Position numbers and translations under genes: made by a program. From Pseudomonas arcuscaelestis (GTDB lineage: Bacteria > Pseudomonadota > Gammaproteobacteria > Pseudomonadales > Pseudomonadaceae): DNA of 64,000 nucleotides. Within the stretch, counting starts at the first letter, position 1; every line of letters starts with the position of its first letter. Where the stretch lies: the NCBI RefSeq assembly GCF_016881005.1, contig NZ_JACOPV010000015.1:1-64000 (forward strand). The letters run 5' to 3'. Below the pieces are notes generated by a model that had not been told where the DNA came from, searched no databases, and was given only the letters and a program-made list of their open reading frames with translations. This document shows, one piece after another, positions 56,426 through 63,864 of this stretch.

Positions 56426-56441
56426 TCAGGAATCCGACGCC
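56419..56441 (+). repeat. Boundary hairpin element, copy 1
   Basis: CAAATAGTCAGGAATCCGAC then GCC, containing GTCAG-GAAT-CCGAC with one mismatch in the stem. Related copies are at 57742 and 61623. It overlaps the stop of the preceding gene and lies before the lysis cassette. Confidence 0.7.
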
Positions 56442-56517
56442 CAGCTGCACCGACCCTGTGGTCATCGATGCCCCGCCACCGTGCGGGGTTTTGTTTGTCC
56501 ACACCCTGGAGGCGCCC

Positions 56518-56793
56518 ATGAAAGCCCCAGTAAGGAGCAGCAGTATGGCGAATCACCCCGAAGGGATAGTCGAGGCGGTAGGCGTTTCCGTAGCGAGCAA
56601 GGGCATGCTTGCAGGGGCGGGTACCGGCTTGGTGGGCTTTCTGTCCCAGGCCAACTGGATCGGCATCATCGGCGTGTTGCTGGCAGCCCTGGGCTTTCTG
56701 GTCAACACCTGGTTCCAGATCCGCAAGGACCGCCGCGAGGCCCGCGAGAGTGAGGCTCGCATCCAGGCGCTCAAGGATCAGTGTCAGCGATGA
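56518..56793 (+). CDS. Holin
   Basis: A 91-residue protein with two hydrophobic helices (GMLAGAGTGLVGFLSQANWI and GIIGVLLAALGFLVNTWFQI) and a charged tail. It opens the inner membrane for endolysin or triggers SAR endolysin release. A second ATG at 56545 also has a good AAGGAG, so two products nine residues apart are possible, the longer with extra positive charge (K2, R6). Followed by endolysin with ATGA overlap. Confidence 0.82.
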   Translation: MKAPVRSSSMANHPEGIVEAVGVSVASKGMLAGAGTGLVGFLSQANWIGIIGVLLAALGFLVNTWFQIRKDRREARESEARIQALKDQCQR

Positions 56794-57302
56794 ATGGCCG
56801 TCAGCGCATTGCAGTGGTGCTGCTGACCCTGAGCGCATCAGGGTTCAGCGCGTGGAAAGCCAGCGAGGGCTTTACCGACACCGCGGTCATCCCCACCAAA
56901 GGCGACGTGCCCACAATCGGTCATGGATCTACGCGCTGGGAGGACGGCACCCGCGTCCGGATGGGCGACACCATCACCCGCCAGCGCGCCGAGGTGCTGG
57001 CCCGTACGCTCAACAGCCAGGCCGAGAAGGAGTTCGCCGCCAGCCTGCCGGGCGTCAAGCTGCACCAGGACGAGTTCCATCTGTACATGGACTTTGTGGG
57101 CCAGTACGGCATGGGCACCTGGAGCGCTGGCTCACCGCGGCGCAGCCTGCTTGCCGGTGACTACGTCCAGGCCTGCCACAACCTGCTCAAGTACAAGTAC
57201 GCCGCTGGCTACGACTGCAGCACACCGGGCAACAAGCGCTGCTGGGGAGTCTGGAAACGGCAGCTTGAACGCCATGCCAAGTGTATGGAGGCGCAGAAGT
57301 GA
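56790..57302 (+). CDS. Endolysin (GH24 lysozyme, probable SAR type)
   Basis: A 170-residue muramidase. The N-terminal hydrophobic segment (RIAVVLLTLSASGFSAW) looks like a signal-anchor-release helix, and the catalytic region reads ASEGFTDTAVIPTKGDVPT then IGHG, as in Pseudomonas phage lysozymes. It cleaves peptidoglycan at lysis. ATG at 56790 overlaps the holin stop. Confidence 0.88.
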   Translation: MNGRQRIAVVLLTLSASGFSAWKASEGFTDTAVIPTKGDVPTIGHGSTRWEDGTRVRMGDTITRQRAEVLARTLNSQAEKEFAASLPGVKLHQDEFHLYMDFVGQYGMGTWSAGSPRRSLLAGDYVQACHNLLKYKYAAGYDCSTPGNKRCWGVWKRQLERHAKCMEAQK

Positions 57303-57748
57303 CTAAGTGCCTTCTGGCAATCATCGCCGCGCTCTCTCTCGTCTCGATCCTGACGCTTTGGCGCCTCGACCATGTCACGGCCAGCCTTGACGCCTCAACG
57401 GAGCGTGTGCGAGAGCTGGAAGCCTCCAACGAGTCACGGCGTAACACGATGCGGCTGCTCGCAGACCTCGACACCGAACACACCCAGGAGCGCGAACGTG
57501 CGAACCAGACCAATGCCAATCTTCGTGCTGCTGTCGCTACTGGTGAGCGCCGGCTGTCAGTCCTCGCCAAGTGCCCCGTCGTGCGAGCCGATGCCTATCC
57601 CGGCGTGGATGCTGCAGAAGCGCGAGCCGAACTTAACCCAGCGGCTGCTGAACGAATTATCTCCGTCGGACCAGACGGAGACGACGCAATCAGACAGCTC
57701 AACGCACTGATCGACACGGTGCGCGCCGCCTGCCCACTTCCCAAATAG
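57299..57748 (+). CDS. Rz-like inner-membrane spanin
   Basis: A 149-residue protein with one N-terminal transmembrane helix (MTKCLLAIIAALSLVSILTL) and a long coiled-coil-like periplasmic part (TERVRELEASNESRRNTMRL). GTG start overlapping the endolysin stop. Rz spanins link inner and outer membranes at lysis with the Rz1 partner. Its last codons lie in the boundary element at 57742. Confidence 0.85.
   Translation: MTKCLLAIIAALSLVSILTLWRLDHVTASLDASTERVRELEASNESRRNTMRLLADLDTEHTQERERANQTNANLRAAVATGERRLSVLAKCPVVRADAYPGVDAAEARAELNPAAAERIISVGPDGDDAIRQLNALIDTVRAACPLPK
57498..57710 (+). CDS. Rz1-like outer-membrane spanin lipoprotein, nested in Rz
   Basis: A 70-residue frame inside Rz in another phase: signal peptide with lipobox VLLSLLVSAGC and a short proline-rich mature part (CQSSPSAPSCEPMPIPAWML). 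AGGAG lies 7 bases before the GTG at 57498; ATG 57513 is an alternative. Nested Rz/Rz1 is the classic lambda arrangement. Confidence 0.82.
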   Translation: MRTRPMPIFVLLSLLVSAGCQSSPSAPSCEPMPIPAWMLQKREPNLTQRLLNELSPSDQTETTQSDSSTH

Positions 57749-57764
57749 TCGGGATTCCGACGCC
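57742..57764 (+). repeat. Boundary hairpin element, copy 2
   Basis: CAAATAGTCGGGATTCCGAC then GCC, with a perfect GTCGG-GATT-CCGAC hairpin. It overlaps the stop of Rz and precedes the Acb2-like gene. Copies also at 56419 and 61623. Confidence 0.75.
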
Positions 57765-57810
57765 TTCCCCCCATGATGCTGGGGCCTCTACCAACCAATG
57801 AGGCTTCAGC

Positions 57811-57996
57811 ATGTCCCCGATCATGAAGTACTTCGAGTTCGCCCACCTTCCTCCGCACCTTCAAGAAGTCAGCAAGCCTATCGGCGAGCTGGCGCAGCTG
57901 ATGGACCAGCAGCTGCCAGACGGAGCCGAAAAGTCGGCCGGACTGCGCAAGCTGCTCGAAGCCAAAGACTACCTGGTCCGCGCCAAGCTCGGCTGA
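57811..57996 (+). CDS. Candidate Acb2/Tad1-like small phage protein
   Basis: A 61-residue protein: MSPIMKYFEFAHLPPHLQEV, then PIGELAQLMDQQLPDGAEKS and AGLRKLLEAKDYLVRAKLG. The order of an aromatic/H-x-P start, a helix with LA, a P-x-x-x-EKS-x-x-LRKLLEAK segment and a final helix matches the Acb2/Tad1 domain as I remember it, a cyclic-nucleotide sponge that defeats CBASS and Thoeris. Not proven; a generic small phage protein is the alternative. It is placed between lysis and head genes. Confidence 0.5.
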   Translation: MSPIMKYFEFAHLPPHLQEVSKPIGELAQLMDQQLPDGAEKSAGLRKLLEAKDYLVRAKLG

Positions 57997-58045
57997 ACCT
58001 CAGGCCCGGTTATGCGCCGGGCCCCCTATCTCCAAGGAGTGCAGC

Positions 58046-58453
58046 ATGCCAGCCCCAGACAACCTTACCGTCCAGACCCCGGGCGAGCCGATCACCCAGA
58101 CCGCCCCCGAGCAGACCAGCACCGAGCCGAAAGAGCCGGAGTATGTCGGCAAACACAACGGTGGCGGTCGCTATCGCATCTTCTACACGCCAACCGGCGC
58201 CGAGCATGGCGACTGGTTCAGCGACTTCGTGGCTACTGGTGAAGGTGCCAAGGAAGCCGCCCAGGTCGAGGCAGACCGCCTGAACGCTGGCGGTGCTCCA
58301 TTCGTGAAGCCAGCAGACCCAGAGCCTGAAGCCGCAGCGCCTGCCGCAACTACCACCCAGACCGCCCCCGAGCAGACCAGGCCGGGTGTTGCCGTGCTCA
58401 CCCCCGAAGGCTGGCTCGTTCCCGAGCTGCCGGCCAACTACTCGAAGGAGTGA
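58046..58453 (+). CDS. Hypothetical phage protein with two TQTAPEQT segments
   Basis: A 135-residue protein: a central domain (GGGRYRIFYTPTGAEHGDWF) between two low-complexity arms that each contain TQTAPEQT, encoded by an exact 27-base direct repeat. Ends with LTPEGWLVPELPANYSKE. AAGGAG precedes the ATG. Function unknown; upstream of the portal gene. Confidence 0.65.
   Translation: MPAPDNLTVQTPGEPITQTAPEQTSTEPKEPEYVGKHNGGGRYRIFYTPTGAEHGDWFSDFVATGEGAKEAAQVEADRLNAGGAPFVKPADPEPEAAAPAATTTQTAPEQTRPGVAVLTPEGWLVPELPANYSKE
58093..58380 (+). repeat. 27-base exact direct repeat within one gene
   Basis: The repeat is at 58093-58119 and 58354-58380 (begins CACCCAGACCGCCCCCGAGC). The copies are 261 bases apart (start to start), in the same reading frame, so they code for the same peptide TQTAPEQT. 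Recombination between them would delete 87 codons in frame. Confidence 0.85.
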
Positions 58454-58457
58454 CGCC

Positions 58458-58664
58458 ATGTGTGGTGGAAAGCCAAGCAAGCCCAAGGTCGTGCAGACCG
58501 AAGACCCCGCCGTAACAGCCCAGAAAGCAGCCGACGAGGCCGCCAAGAAGGCGAACGAGGAAACCGCTGCAGCCCGTGCCAAGAAGCAGCGCAGCAGCCT
58601 GCTTTCACAAGCCGGCGCCGCTGGCACCGTCATTGAGCAAGGAAAAAGGACCCTCGGGGCATGA
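58458..58664 (+). CDS. Small basic phage protein before the portal
   Basis: A 68-residue lysine- and alanine-rich protein (MCGGKPSKPKVVQTEDPAVT, then AKKQRSSLLSQAGAAGTVIE). Similar short proteins precede podovirus portals. Ends in ATGA overlap with the portal gene. Confidence 0.7.
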   Translation: MCGGKPSKPKVVQTEDPAVTAQKAADEAAKKANEETAAARAKKQRSSLLSQAGAAGTVIEQGKRTLGA

Positions 58665-60280
58665 ACGCTGACCAGATCTGCAAGACCCTCAGCACGCTGA
58701 AGTCGTTGCGAAACCCGCATGAGCAGGTCTGGCGCGACTGCTTCGACCACACCTACCCCATGCGGGGCAACGGGTTCTATAACGAAATGATGGACGCCCA
58801 GGAGGCGTTGAACCGCAAGGCACGCATCCTGGACGGCACCACCACTGACTCGGCGCGCACCTTGTCCTCGTCGGTCCAGTCTGGACTGACCCCAGCTAAC
58901 AGCCTGTGGTTTGGCATGGACGTGGCCAAGGCCACCGAGGACGAACGCCGCTGGCTGGACGAGTCGGCCAAGATCATCTGGGAGAACATCCACGCCTCTA
59001 ACTTCGACGCCGCCGCCTTTGAGGGCGTTCTCGACGTTGTATGCGCTGGCTGGTGTGCCCTGTATATCGACAGCGACCGGGAGCGGGGCGGGTACACCTT
59101 CGACCTGTGGCCAATCTCTGGCGTGTACTGCTCGGCATCCGCGCCGGGCGGCAAGATCGACACCGTTTACCGCTCGTACAAGCTGACCGCTGAACAGGCC
59201 GTCAACGAGTTCGGCGAAGGCAACGTCAGCGAGAACACCCGCAAGCTATCCAAGGATAAGCCGCAAGAGCTGGTCGAGTTCGTGCACGCCATCTACCCGC
59301 GTACCACCTACGTGGTTGGTGGGCGCCTGGCCAAGAACATGCCCATCGCCTCCTGCAAGGTCGAGGTGGAAGCCAAAAAGCTGGTGAGTGAGTCGGGCTA
59401 TCACGAAATGCCTGTGGTCGTTCCGCGCTGGATGATGATTCCAGACAGCGTGTATGCCACCGGCCCAGTCGCCGAAGCCCTGCCGGATGCGCGCACTCTC
59501 AATGAAATGGTCCGCATGGATTTGGCAGCCGCAGACCTGGCCATCGCTGGTATGTGGATCGCGGAAGACGACGGCGTGCTCAACCCCCGTACCGTCAAGG
59601 TTGGCCCGCGCAAGATCATCGTGGCCAACTCCGTCGACAGCATGAAGCCGCTGCAGAGCGGTTCGAACTTCAACTACAGTGACAGCCGCATCACCCGCCT
59701 GCAAGGCGCTATCCGCAAGACCATGATGGCCGACCAGCTCCAGGCCCAGGACGGTCCCGCCATGACCGCAACTGAGGTGCATGTGCGGGTGAACCTGATC
59801 CGCCAGCTGCTGGGCCCAGTCTACGGCCGTCTACAGACCGAGTACCTGCAACCCCTGATCGAGCGTTGCTTCGGCATCGCCATGCGCGCAGGCATCTTGG
59901 GCCAGCCGCCTGAGTCGCTGGCAGCAGGCCGCCCCTACACCGTCCGTTACCTGTCGCCGCTGGCCCGCGCCCAGAAGCTGGAAGAAGTCAGCGCCATTGA
60001 CCAATACGTCACTGGCTGCGCCATGGCGGCAGAGGTTCAGGCCAAGACCGGCCAGCAGCCCGACGCCATGGACAACGTCGACCTCGATGCCGCCGCCCGT
60101 TTCCGCGGCGAAGCGCTGGGCGTGCCCAACGACGTCATGCGCAACAAGGCCGACGTCGAGCGCATCCGTGAAGACCGGGCCAAGGCACAGCAAGCAGCCC
60201 TCGAACAGGAACAGCAAGCAGCCATGCAGCAGAGCGTTGCTCAAGCCGCCCTCAAGCAAGCACCAGGAGCCGCAGCGTGA
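58661..60280 (+). CDS. Podovirus-type portal (head-to-tail connector) protein
   Basis: A 539-residue protein of the podovirus head-to-tail connecting family: WRDCFDHTYPMRGNGFY near the start, GTTTDSARTLSSSVQSGLTP, and a glutamine-rich helical C-terminus (EQEQQAAMQQSVAQAALKQA). Twelve copies would form the ring through which DNA enters and leaves the head. The ring scaffold and coat genes follow. Confidence 0.92.
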   Translation: MNADQICKTLSTLKSLRNPHEQVWRDCFDHTYPMRGNGFYNEMMDAQEALNRKARILDGTTTDSARTLSSSVQSGLTPANSLWFGMDVAKATEDERRWLDESAKIIWENIHASNFDAAAFEGVLDVVCAGWCALYIDSDRERGGYTFDLWPISGVYCSASAPGGKIDTVYRSYKLTAEQAVNEFGEGNVSENTRKLSKDKPQELVEFVHAIYPRTTYVVGGRLAKNMPIASCKVEVEAKKLVSESGYHEMPVVVPRWMMIPDSVYATGPVAEALPDARTLNEMVRMDLAAADLAIAGMWIAEDDGVLNPRTVKVGPRKIIVANSVDSMKPLQSGSNFNYSDSRITRLQGAIRKTMMADQLQAQDGPAMTATEVHVRVNLIRQLLGPVYGRLQTEYLQPLIERCFGIAMRAGILGQPPESLAAGRPYTVRYLSPLARAQKLEEVSAIDQYVTGCAMAAEVQAKTGQQPDAMDNVDLDAAARFRGEALGVPNDVMRNKADVERIREDRAKAQQAALEQEQQAAMQQSVAQAALKQAPGAAA

Positions 60281-60522
60281 CCCAGTACACACCCGAACAG
60301 CTCGACGACATGTTCAAGCGGGTATTCGAGCAGCACGCCGAGGGCGTGATTGTGCTCGAACACCTGATTCAGCGTTTCAGCAAGAACGCCGTAACCGTGG
60401 GCGGCATCGATGCCGTGCTCAAGACCTACCTGCAGGCCGGGCACCGTGAGGTGCTTGACCACATCCTGCTCCGCATCAACCGCGCAAACGGGGTCGATGA
60501 CCCTAATAACCAAGAGGAATGA
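60277..60522 (+). CDS. Bbp19-like small virion protein
   Basis: An 81-residue protein with GTG start (MTQYTPEQLDDMFKRVFEQH, then AVLKTYLQAGHREVLDHILL). It resembles the small protein after the portal in Bordetella phage BPP-1 (Bbp19). Overlaps the portal stop by ATGA-type junction. Confidence 0.7.
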   Translation: MTQYTPEQLDDMFKRVFEQHAEGVIVLEHLIQRFSKNAVTVGGIDAVLKTYLQAGHREVLDHILLRINRANGVDDPNNQEE

Positions 60523-60524
60523 CC

Positions 60525-60758
60525 ATGCAATCACCAGCAGATGGTGTTCAAGCCAACGAATCAGGCCTGCCGCTTCTGACCGCTGAAAAGGCACAGCTCG
60601 ATTCCAATCTGGAAAAGCTTCGCGAATCGGTATCAGACGAAGCTCAACAAGCCTTAAGCCCTGATGAGCTCAGTCGCCGTTATCACCAGATCGATGCGAT
60701 GAGTGTCTATTCGGAAGTTCTCGGCAATCGGATTAAAGCGCTTGGGGGTTCGGTATGA
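60525..60758 (+). CDS. Hypothetical phage protein (77 aa)
   Basis: A 77-residue helical protein (LLTAEKAQLDSNLEKLRESV, then LSPDELSRRYHQIDAMSVYS). I chose the ATG at 60525, which GAGG precedes by 8 bases, over ATG 60519. Between Bbp19-like and scaffold genes; probably a virion or assembly protein. Confidence 0.65.
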   Translation: MQSPADGVQANESGLPLLTAEKAQLDSNLEKLRESVSDEAQQALSPDELSRRYHQIDAMSVYSEVLGNRIKALGGSV

Positions 60759-61612
60759 ATCTGTTTGTACATAATCGCCTTGGCCACTTCCTGCACGAAG
60801 AGGCCGGCGAGGGTGGCGACCCTAGCGGCGGCGCCACTCCGCCAGTAGCAACCCCACCGGCACAGCAGACCAGCACCGTGCTCAACGGTGGCGCCCCCAA
60901 CGACTGGCTTCCAGAGAAGCACCGCATCAACAAAGAGGATGGCACCCTTGATCTTGAAGCATCGTCGCGGAAGATTGCCGAGGGCTACAAGCAGCTGGAG
61001 ACGCGCCTGGGTACCGGCGATGCGCCGCCCAAGTCCGCAGACGAATACGCCGTCAAGCTGGAAGGTGTCGAGGGTTTCAACTGGGATGAATTCAAGGCTG
61101 ATGAGGCCTCTCAGTCGTTTTTGAAGGGCGCGCACGCCAAAGGCATGACCAATGCTCAGGTCGAGTATGTAATCGGCGAGTACATGAAGGCGGCACCGGG
61201 CTTGATCAGTGGTGGCGTTCAGCTTAGCCAGGAAGACTGCACCACGGCGCTCAAGGGCGTGTGGGCTGATGACCAGGCCATGCAGTCTGGTGTTCGCTCG
61301 TCCTACCGTGCAGCCGAAGCCTTTGCCAGCCCTGAAGGACAGCCGGGCAACTTCCAGAGCCTGATGGCCAAGTACGGCAACGACCCGGACTTCATCGCCT
61401 TCACCGCCAACATCGGCAAGGAGCTGGCAGAAGACACGTTGATCACCAATGGAGTGGTCAACGAGGGTGACTTCGAGGTCAAGACCGCCGATCTTCGCAA
61501 GCAGTTAGAAGAGCTTGCTCCGCACGATCCGAAGCGTCCGCAGGTGCAGCAGAAGCTCAACGACCTGTACGCAGCCAGGTACAACAAGCAGTCCTCTCGC
61601 CTCGGCGCGTAA
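60755..61612 (+). CDS. Scaffolding protein
   Basis: A 285-residue acidic protein (HEEAGEGGDPSGGATPPVAT at the start, helices with NDWLPEKHRINKEDGTLDLE, and a C-terminal helix LRKQLEELAPHDPKRPQVQQ). The size, acidity and place between portal and coat protein fit a podovirus scaffold, which shapes the procapsid and leaves. No strong sequence motif is available. Confidence 0.78.
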   Translation: MNLFVHNRLGHFLHEEAGEGGDPSGGATPPVATPPAQQTSTVLNGGAPNDWLPEKHRINKEDGTLDLEASSRKIAEGYKQLETRLGTGDAPPKSADEYAVKLEGVEGFNWDEFKADEASQSFLKGAHAKGMTNAQVEYVIGEYMKAAPGLISGGVQLSQEDCTTALKGVWADDQAMQSGVRSSYRAAEAFASPEGQPGNFQSLMAKYGNDPDFIAFTANIGKELAEDTLITNGVVNEGDFEVKTADLRKQLEELAPHDPKRPQVQQKLNDLYAARYNKQSSRLGA

Positions 61613-61622
61613 GCGCTCCCGC

Positions 61623-61645
61623 CAAATAGTCGGGAAACCGACACC
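61623..61645 (+). repeat. Boundary hairpin element, copy 3
   Basis: CAAATAGTCGGGAAACCGAC then ACC, with a perfect GTCGG-GAAA-CCGAC hairpin and a GAAA tetraloop. It starts 11 bases after the scaffold stop and lies in the 202-base gap before the coat gene. Confidence 0.75.
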
Positions 61646-61670
61646 CCTCAACTCCGACCATCACAGGCAT

Positions 61671-61688
61671 CCCGGTAGCAATACCGGG
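61671..61688 (+). repeat. Perfect hairpin with GCAA tetraloop upstream of the coat gene
   Basis: CCCGGTA, GCAA, TACCGGG form a 7-bp stem with a GNRA-type loop. No T-run follows, so it is not a standard terminator; it may stabilise the coat mRNA or mark its processing. The rest of the gap up to 61814 shows no gene. Confidence 0.65.
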
Positions 61689-61814
61689 CCGGCCTGCGGT
61701 GGCACGCAGACAACCGGACAGCCCCAGGCGCAGCAATGCCGATGCACGCCAGGAACACCGGCCCGCCATGCGGACAACCGGCAGGCATCCCTAATCTGCA
61801 TTGGAGTGCATTGT

Positions 61815-62684
61815 ATGTCCCAGCAAATCACCGAAGCGTTCGTGCAGCAGTTCGCTGACAACTTCAAGCACGTCGCTCAACAAAGCATGTCCCGTTTCGA
61901 AAGCGCGGTGACCATCGAGCCCAACATCGTGGGTATGTCCAAGTCTGTGAACCGTCTTGGCCAGCGTACTGCCCAGCGCCGCACCCAACGCCACGGCGAT
62001 ACCCCGATCAACGATCAACCGCATTCGACCCGGTTCGTGGACCTCTACGACTGGGAAGACGGCGATATGGTCGATGACCAGGACAAGATCCGTATGTTGG
62101 TTGACCCGACCTCTGACTACGTCAAGGCCATGGTGGCCGGCATGAACCGCGCCAAGGATGACGTAATTGTCTCGGCGTTCGGTGGTGGCTCGCGCAGCAC
62201 GCAGGGCGGCATCGTTGTCCCGCTGCCAGCCAGCCAGAAGATTGCCGTGGGCGGCACTGGTCTCACCAAGGCCAAGATCATCCAGGCGAAGAAGATCTTC
62301 CGCCTGAACGAGGCTGACGAGGAAGCCGGCGAAGAGCTCTACATGGGCTACCACGCCCAAGCTCTGGTCGACATCCTGGCCGACACCACCCTCACCAGCG
62401 CCGACTTTATGGCCGTCAAGATGCTGCAGGAAGGCACCTTGAAAGGCACTTGGATGGGCTTCCGCTGGATTCCGTCTGAGCGCTTCGCCAAGACCGGAAA
62501 CACCCGCTTTGTCTATGCCTGGGCCAAATCGGGCGTTGTGCTGGGCAAGGGTAAGGAGATCACCACCGAGGTTGGCAAGGACCCGGGTAAGGGCTTCAAC
62601 GTTCGGATCTACGCCAAGCAGAGCCTGGGCGCCGTGCGCGTGGAAGAGGAAAAGGTCGTCGAGATCGCCGCGAACGACCCGTAA
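61815..62684 (+). CDS. Major capsid protein (phage capsid 2 family)
   Basis: A 289-residue coat protein: NMVGMSKSVNRLGQR-type start (MSQQITEAFVQQFADNFKHV), RFVDLYDWEDGDMVDDQDKI and LGAVRVEEEKVVEIAAN. It looks like the podovirus capsid family related to the BPP-1 coat protein. ATG at 61815 after GGAG. High abundance is expected. Confidence 0.88.
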   Translation: MSQQITEAFVQQFADNFKHVAQQSMSRFESAVTIEPNIVGMSKSVNRLGQRTAQRRTQRHGDTPINDQPHSTRFVDLYDWEDGDMVDDQDKIRMLVDPTSDYVKAMVAGMNRAKDDVIVSAFGGGSRSTQGGIVVPLPASQKIAVGGTGLTKAKIIQAKKIFRLNEADEEAGEELYMGYHAQALVDILADTTLTSADFMAVKMLQEGTLKGTWMGFRWIPSERFAKTGNTRFVYAWAKSGVVLGKGKEITTEVGKDPGKGFNVRIYAKQSLGAVRVEEEKVVEIAANDP

Positions 62685-62729
62685 GGGTCTTCGCTGTTCT
62701 CGCCCTCAACCCCATTCAGGAGCAACACC

Positions 62730-63194
62730 ATGGCAAACGGCAACGGTTCTCTCGCAGCGGCCCGCACGGCCTACCCGCAGACCCTCACCAAACCCAACCT
62801 GCAAGGCGGTGACGTGCAGGTCTTCATCAGCACTTACACCGTCCCAGCAAGCGGCGGTCCAGGCATTGGCGAGTACATCTCGTGGGGTTTCTTGCCCTTC
62901 GGTGCACGCCTGATGCCGACCACCAAGCTGTATTTCGCAGCTGGCGCGGCTTCTTCCACCCTCAACCTGGGCGACCCAGTAACGCCGGCGCGCTACCTCG
63001 CTGCTACCGCAGTGACCAGTGCCGGTAACGCAGCTGCCGAAGCAGTCTTCGCCAACGGCGGGCTGTTCGACGTTGCTGTCGTCAAGCCAGGCGATGCAAC
63101 CGACCAGAGCGAGCTCCGCTCGGTCGTGGCTGGCGCAGCGCTACAGGCTGGCCAGGTCATCACCCTGGTTGCCCAGTACGCCCAGCAGAACTGA
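62730..63194 (+). CDS. Virion protein (decoration or head-fibre type)
   Basis: A 154-residue, small-residue-rich protein (GGDVQVFISTYTVPASGGPG, then AAAEAVFANGGLFDVAVVKP). Its place just after the coat gene and its beta-rich character suggest a capsid-associated protein. AGGAG precedes the ATG. A terminator follows. Confidence 0.65.
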   Translation: MANGNGSLAAARTAYPQTLTKPNLQGGDVQVFISTYTVPASGGPGIGEYISWGFLPFGARLMPTTKLYFAAGAASSTLNLGDPVTPARYLAATAVTSAGNAAAEAVFANGGLFDVAVVKPGDATDQSELRSVVAGAALQAGQVITLVAQYAQQN

Positions 63195-63223
63195 GCGCGG
63201 CTGCCATGGATGGCGTTTCACTT

Positions 63224-63251
63224 GCCGGGGCCTAATGGCCCCGGTCTTTTT
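63224..63251 (+). terminator. Intrinsic terminator after the head genes
   Basis: GCCGGGGCC, TAAT loop, GGCCCCGGT, followed by CTTTTTT. Transcription of the tail genes downstream must read through it or start anew. Confidence 0.85.
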
Positions 63252-63267
63252 TCCGGAGACACAAGGC

Positions 63268-63864
63268 ATGGCAATGGCAACCGGTGTTTCGATCTGCTCC
63301 AACGCGTTGCTGATGCTCGGCGCGCAGACCATCAACGACTTCGCCGACCAGAACAACCTTGACCGGGCCAAGCTGTGCGCGAACCTCTACCCCTTCCAGC
63401 GCGATAGCGTGCTGCGTGCTCACCCATGGAACTGCTGCATCAAGCGCATTGTGCTGGCCCCTCTCGCTGAGGCGCCGGCGTTCGGCTATCCGTCTGCGTT
63501 CGAACTGCCGGCTGACTGCATCCGCGTGCTCGAGGTCGGGACCAAGGATATGCAGATTGATTACCTGGTCGAAGCCCGGCGAATCCTTGCTGACACGTCA
63601 GTGCTCGAGCTGCGCTACGTGTTCCGCAACGAAAACGAATCCACTTGGGATACCCACCTCATCGACCTGATGACTTGCGCCATGGTGGCGGTTCTGGCCT
63701 ATCCGGTGACGCAGTCGACCTCAGAGCGCGACAGCCGCAAGGCTGAGTTTCAAAGCCTGTTGCGCCAGGCCAAGGCTGTGGATGGACAGGAAGATCCGCC
63801 ACAAATGCTGGGCAATGAACACCTGCTGGCATCCCGCTTCGGCAATGGTTGGGGGATTCGCTGA
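63268..63864 (+). CDS. Tail tubular protein A-like (head-tail adaptor)
   Basis: A 198-residue protein beginning MAMATGVSICSNALLMLGAQ, with PFQRDSVLRAHPWNCCIKRI and SERDSRKAEFQSLLRQAKAV, the usual form of T7 gp11-like/tail tubular A proteins that sit under the portal. Overlaps the next gene by TGATG. Confidence 0.85.
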   Translation: MAMATGVSICSNALLMLGAQTINDFADQNNLDRAKLCANLYPFQRDSVLRAHPWNCCIKRIVLAPLAEAPAFGYPSAFELPADCIRVLEVGTKDMQIDYLVEARRILADTSVLELRYVFRNENESTWDTHLIDLMTCAMVAVLAYPVTQSTSERDSRKAEFQSLLRQAKAVDGQEDPPQMLGNEHLLASRFGNGWGIR

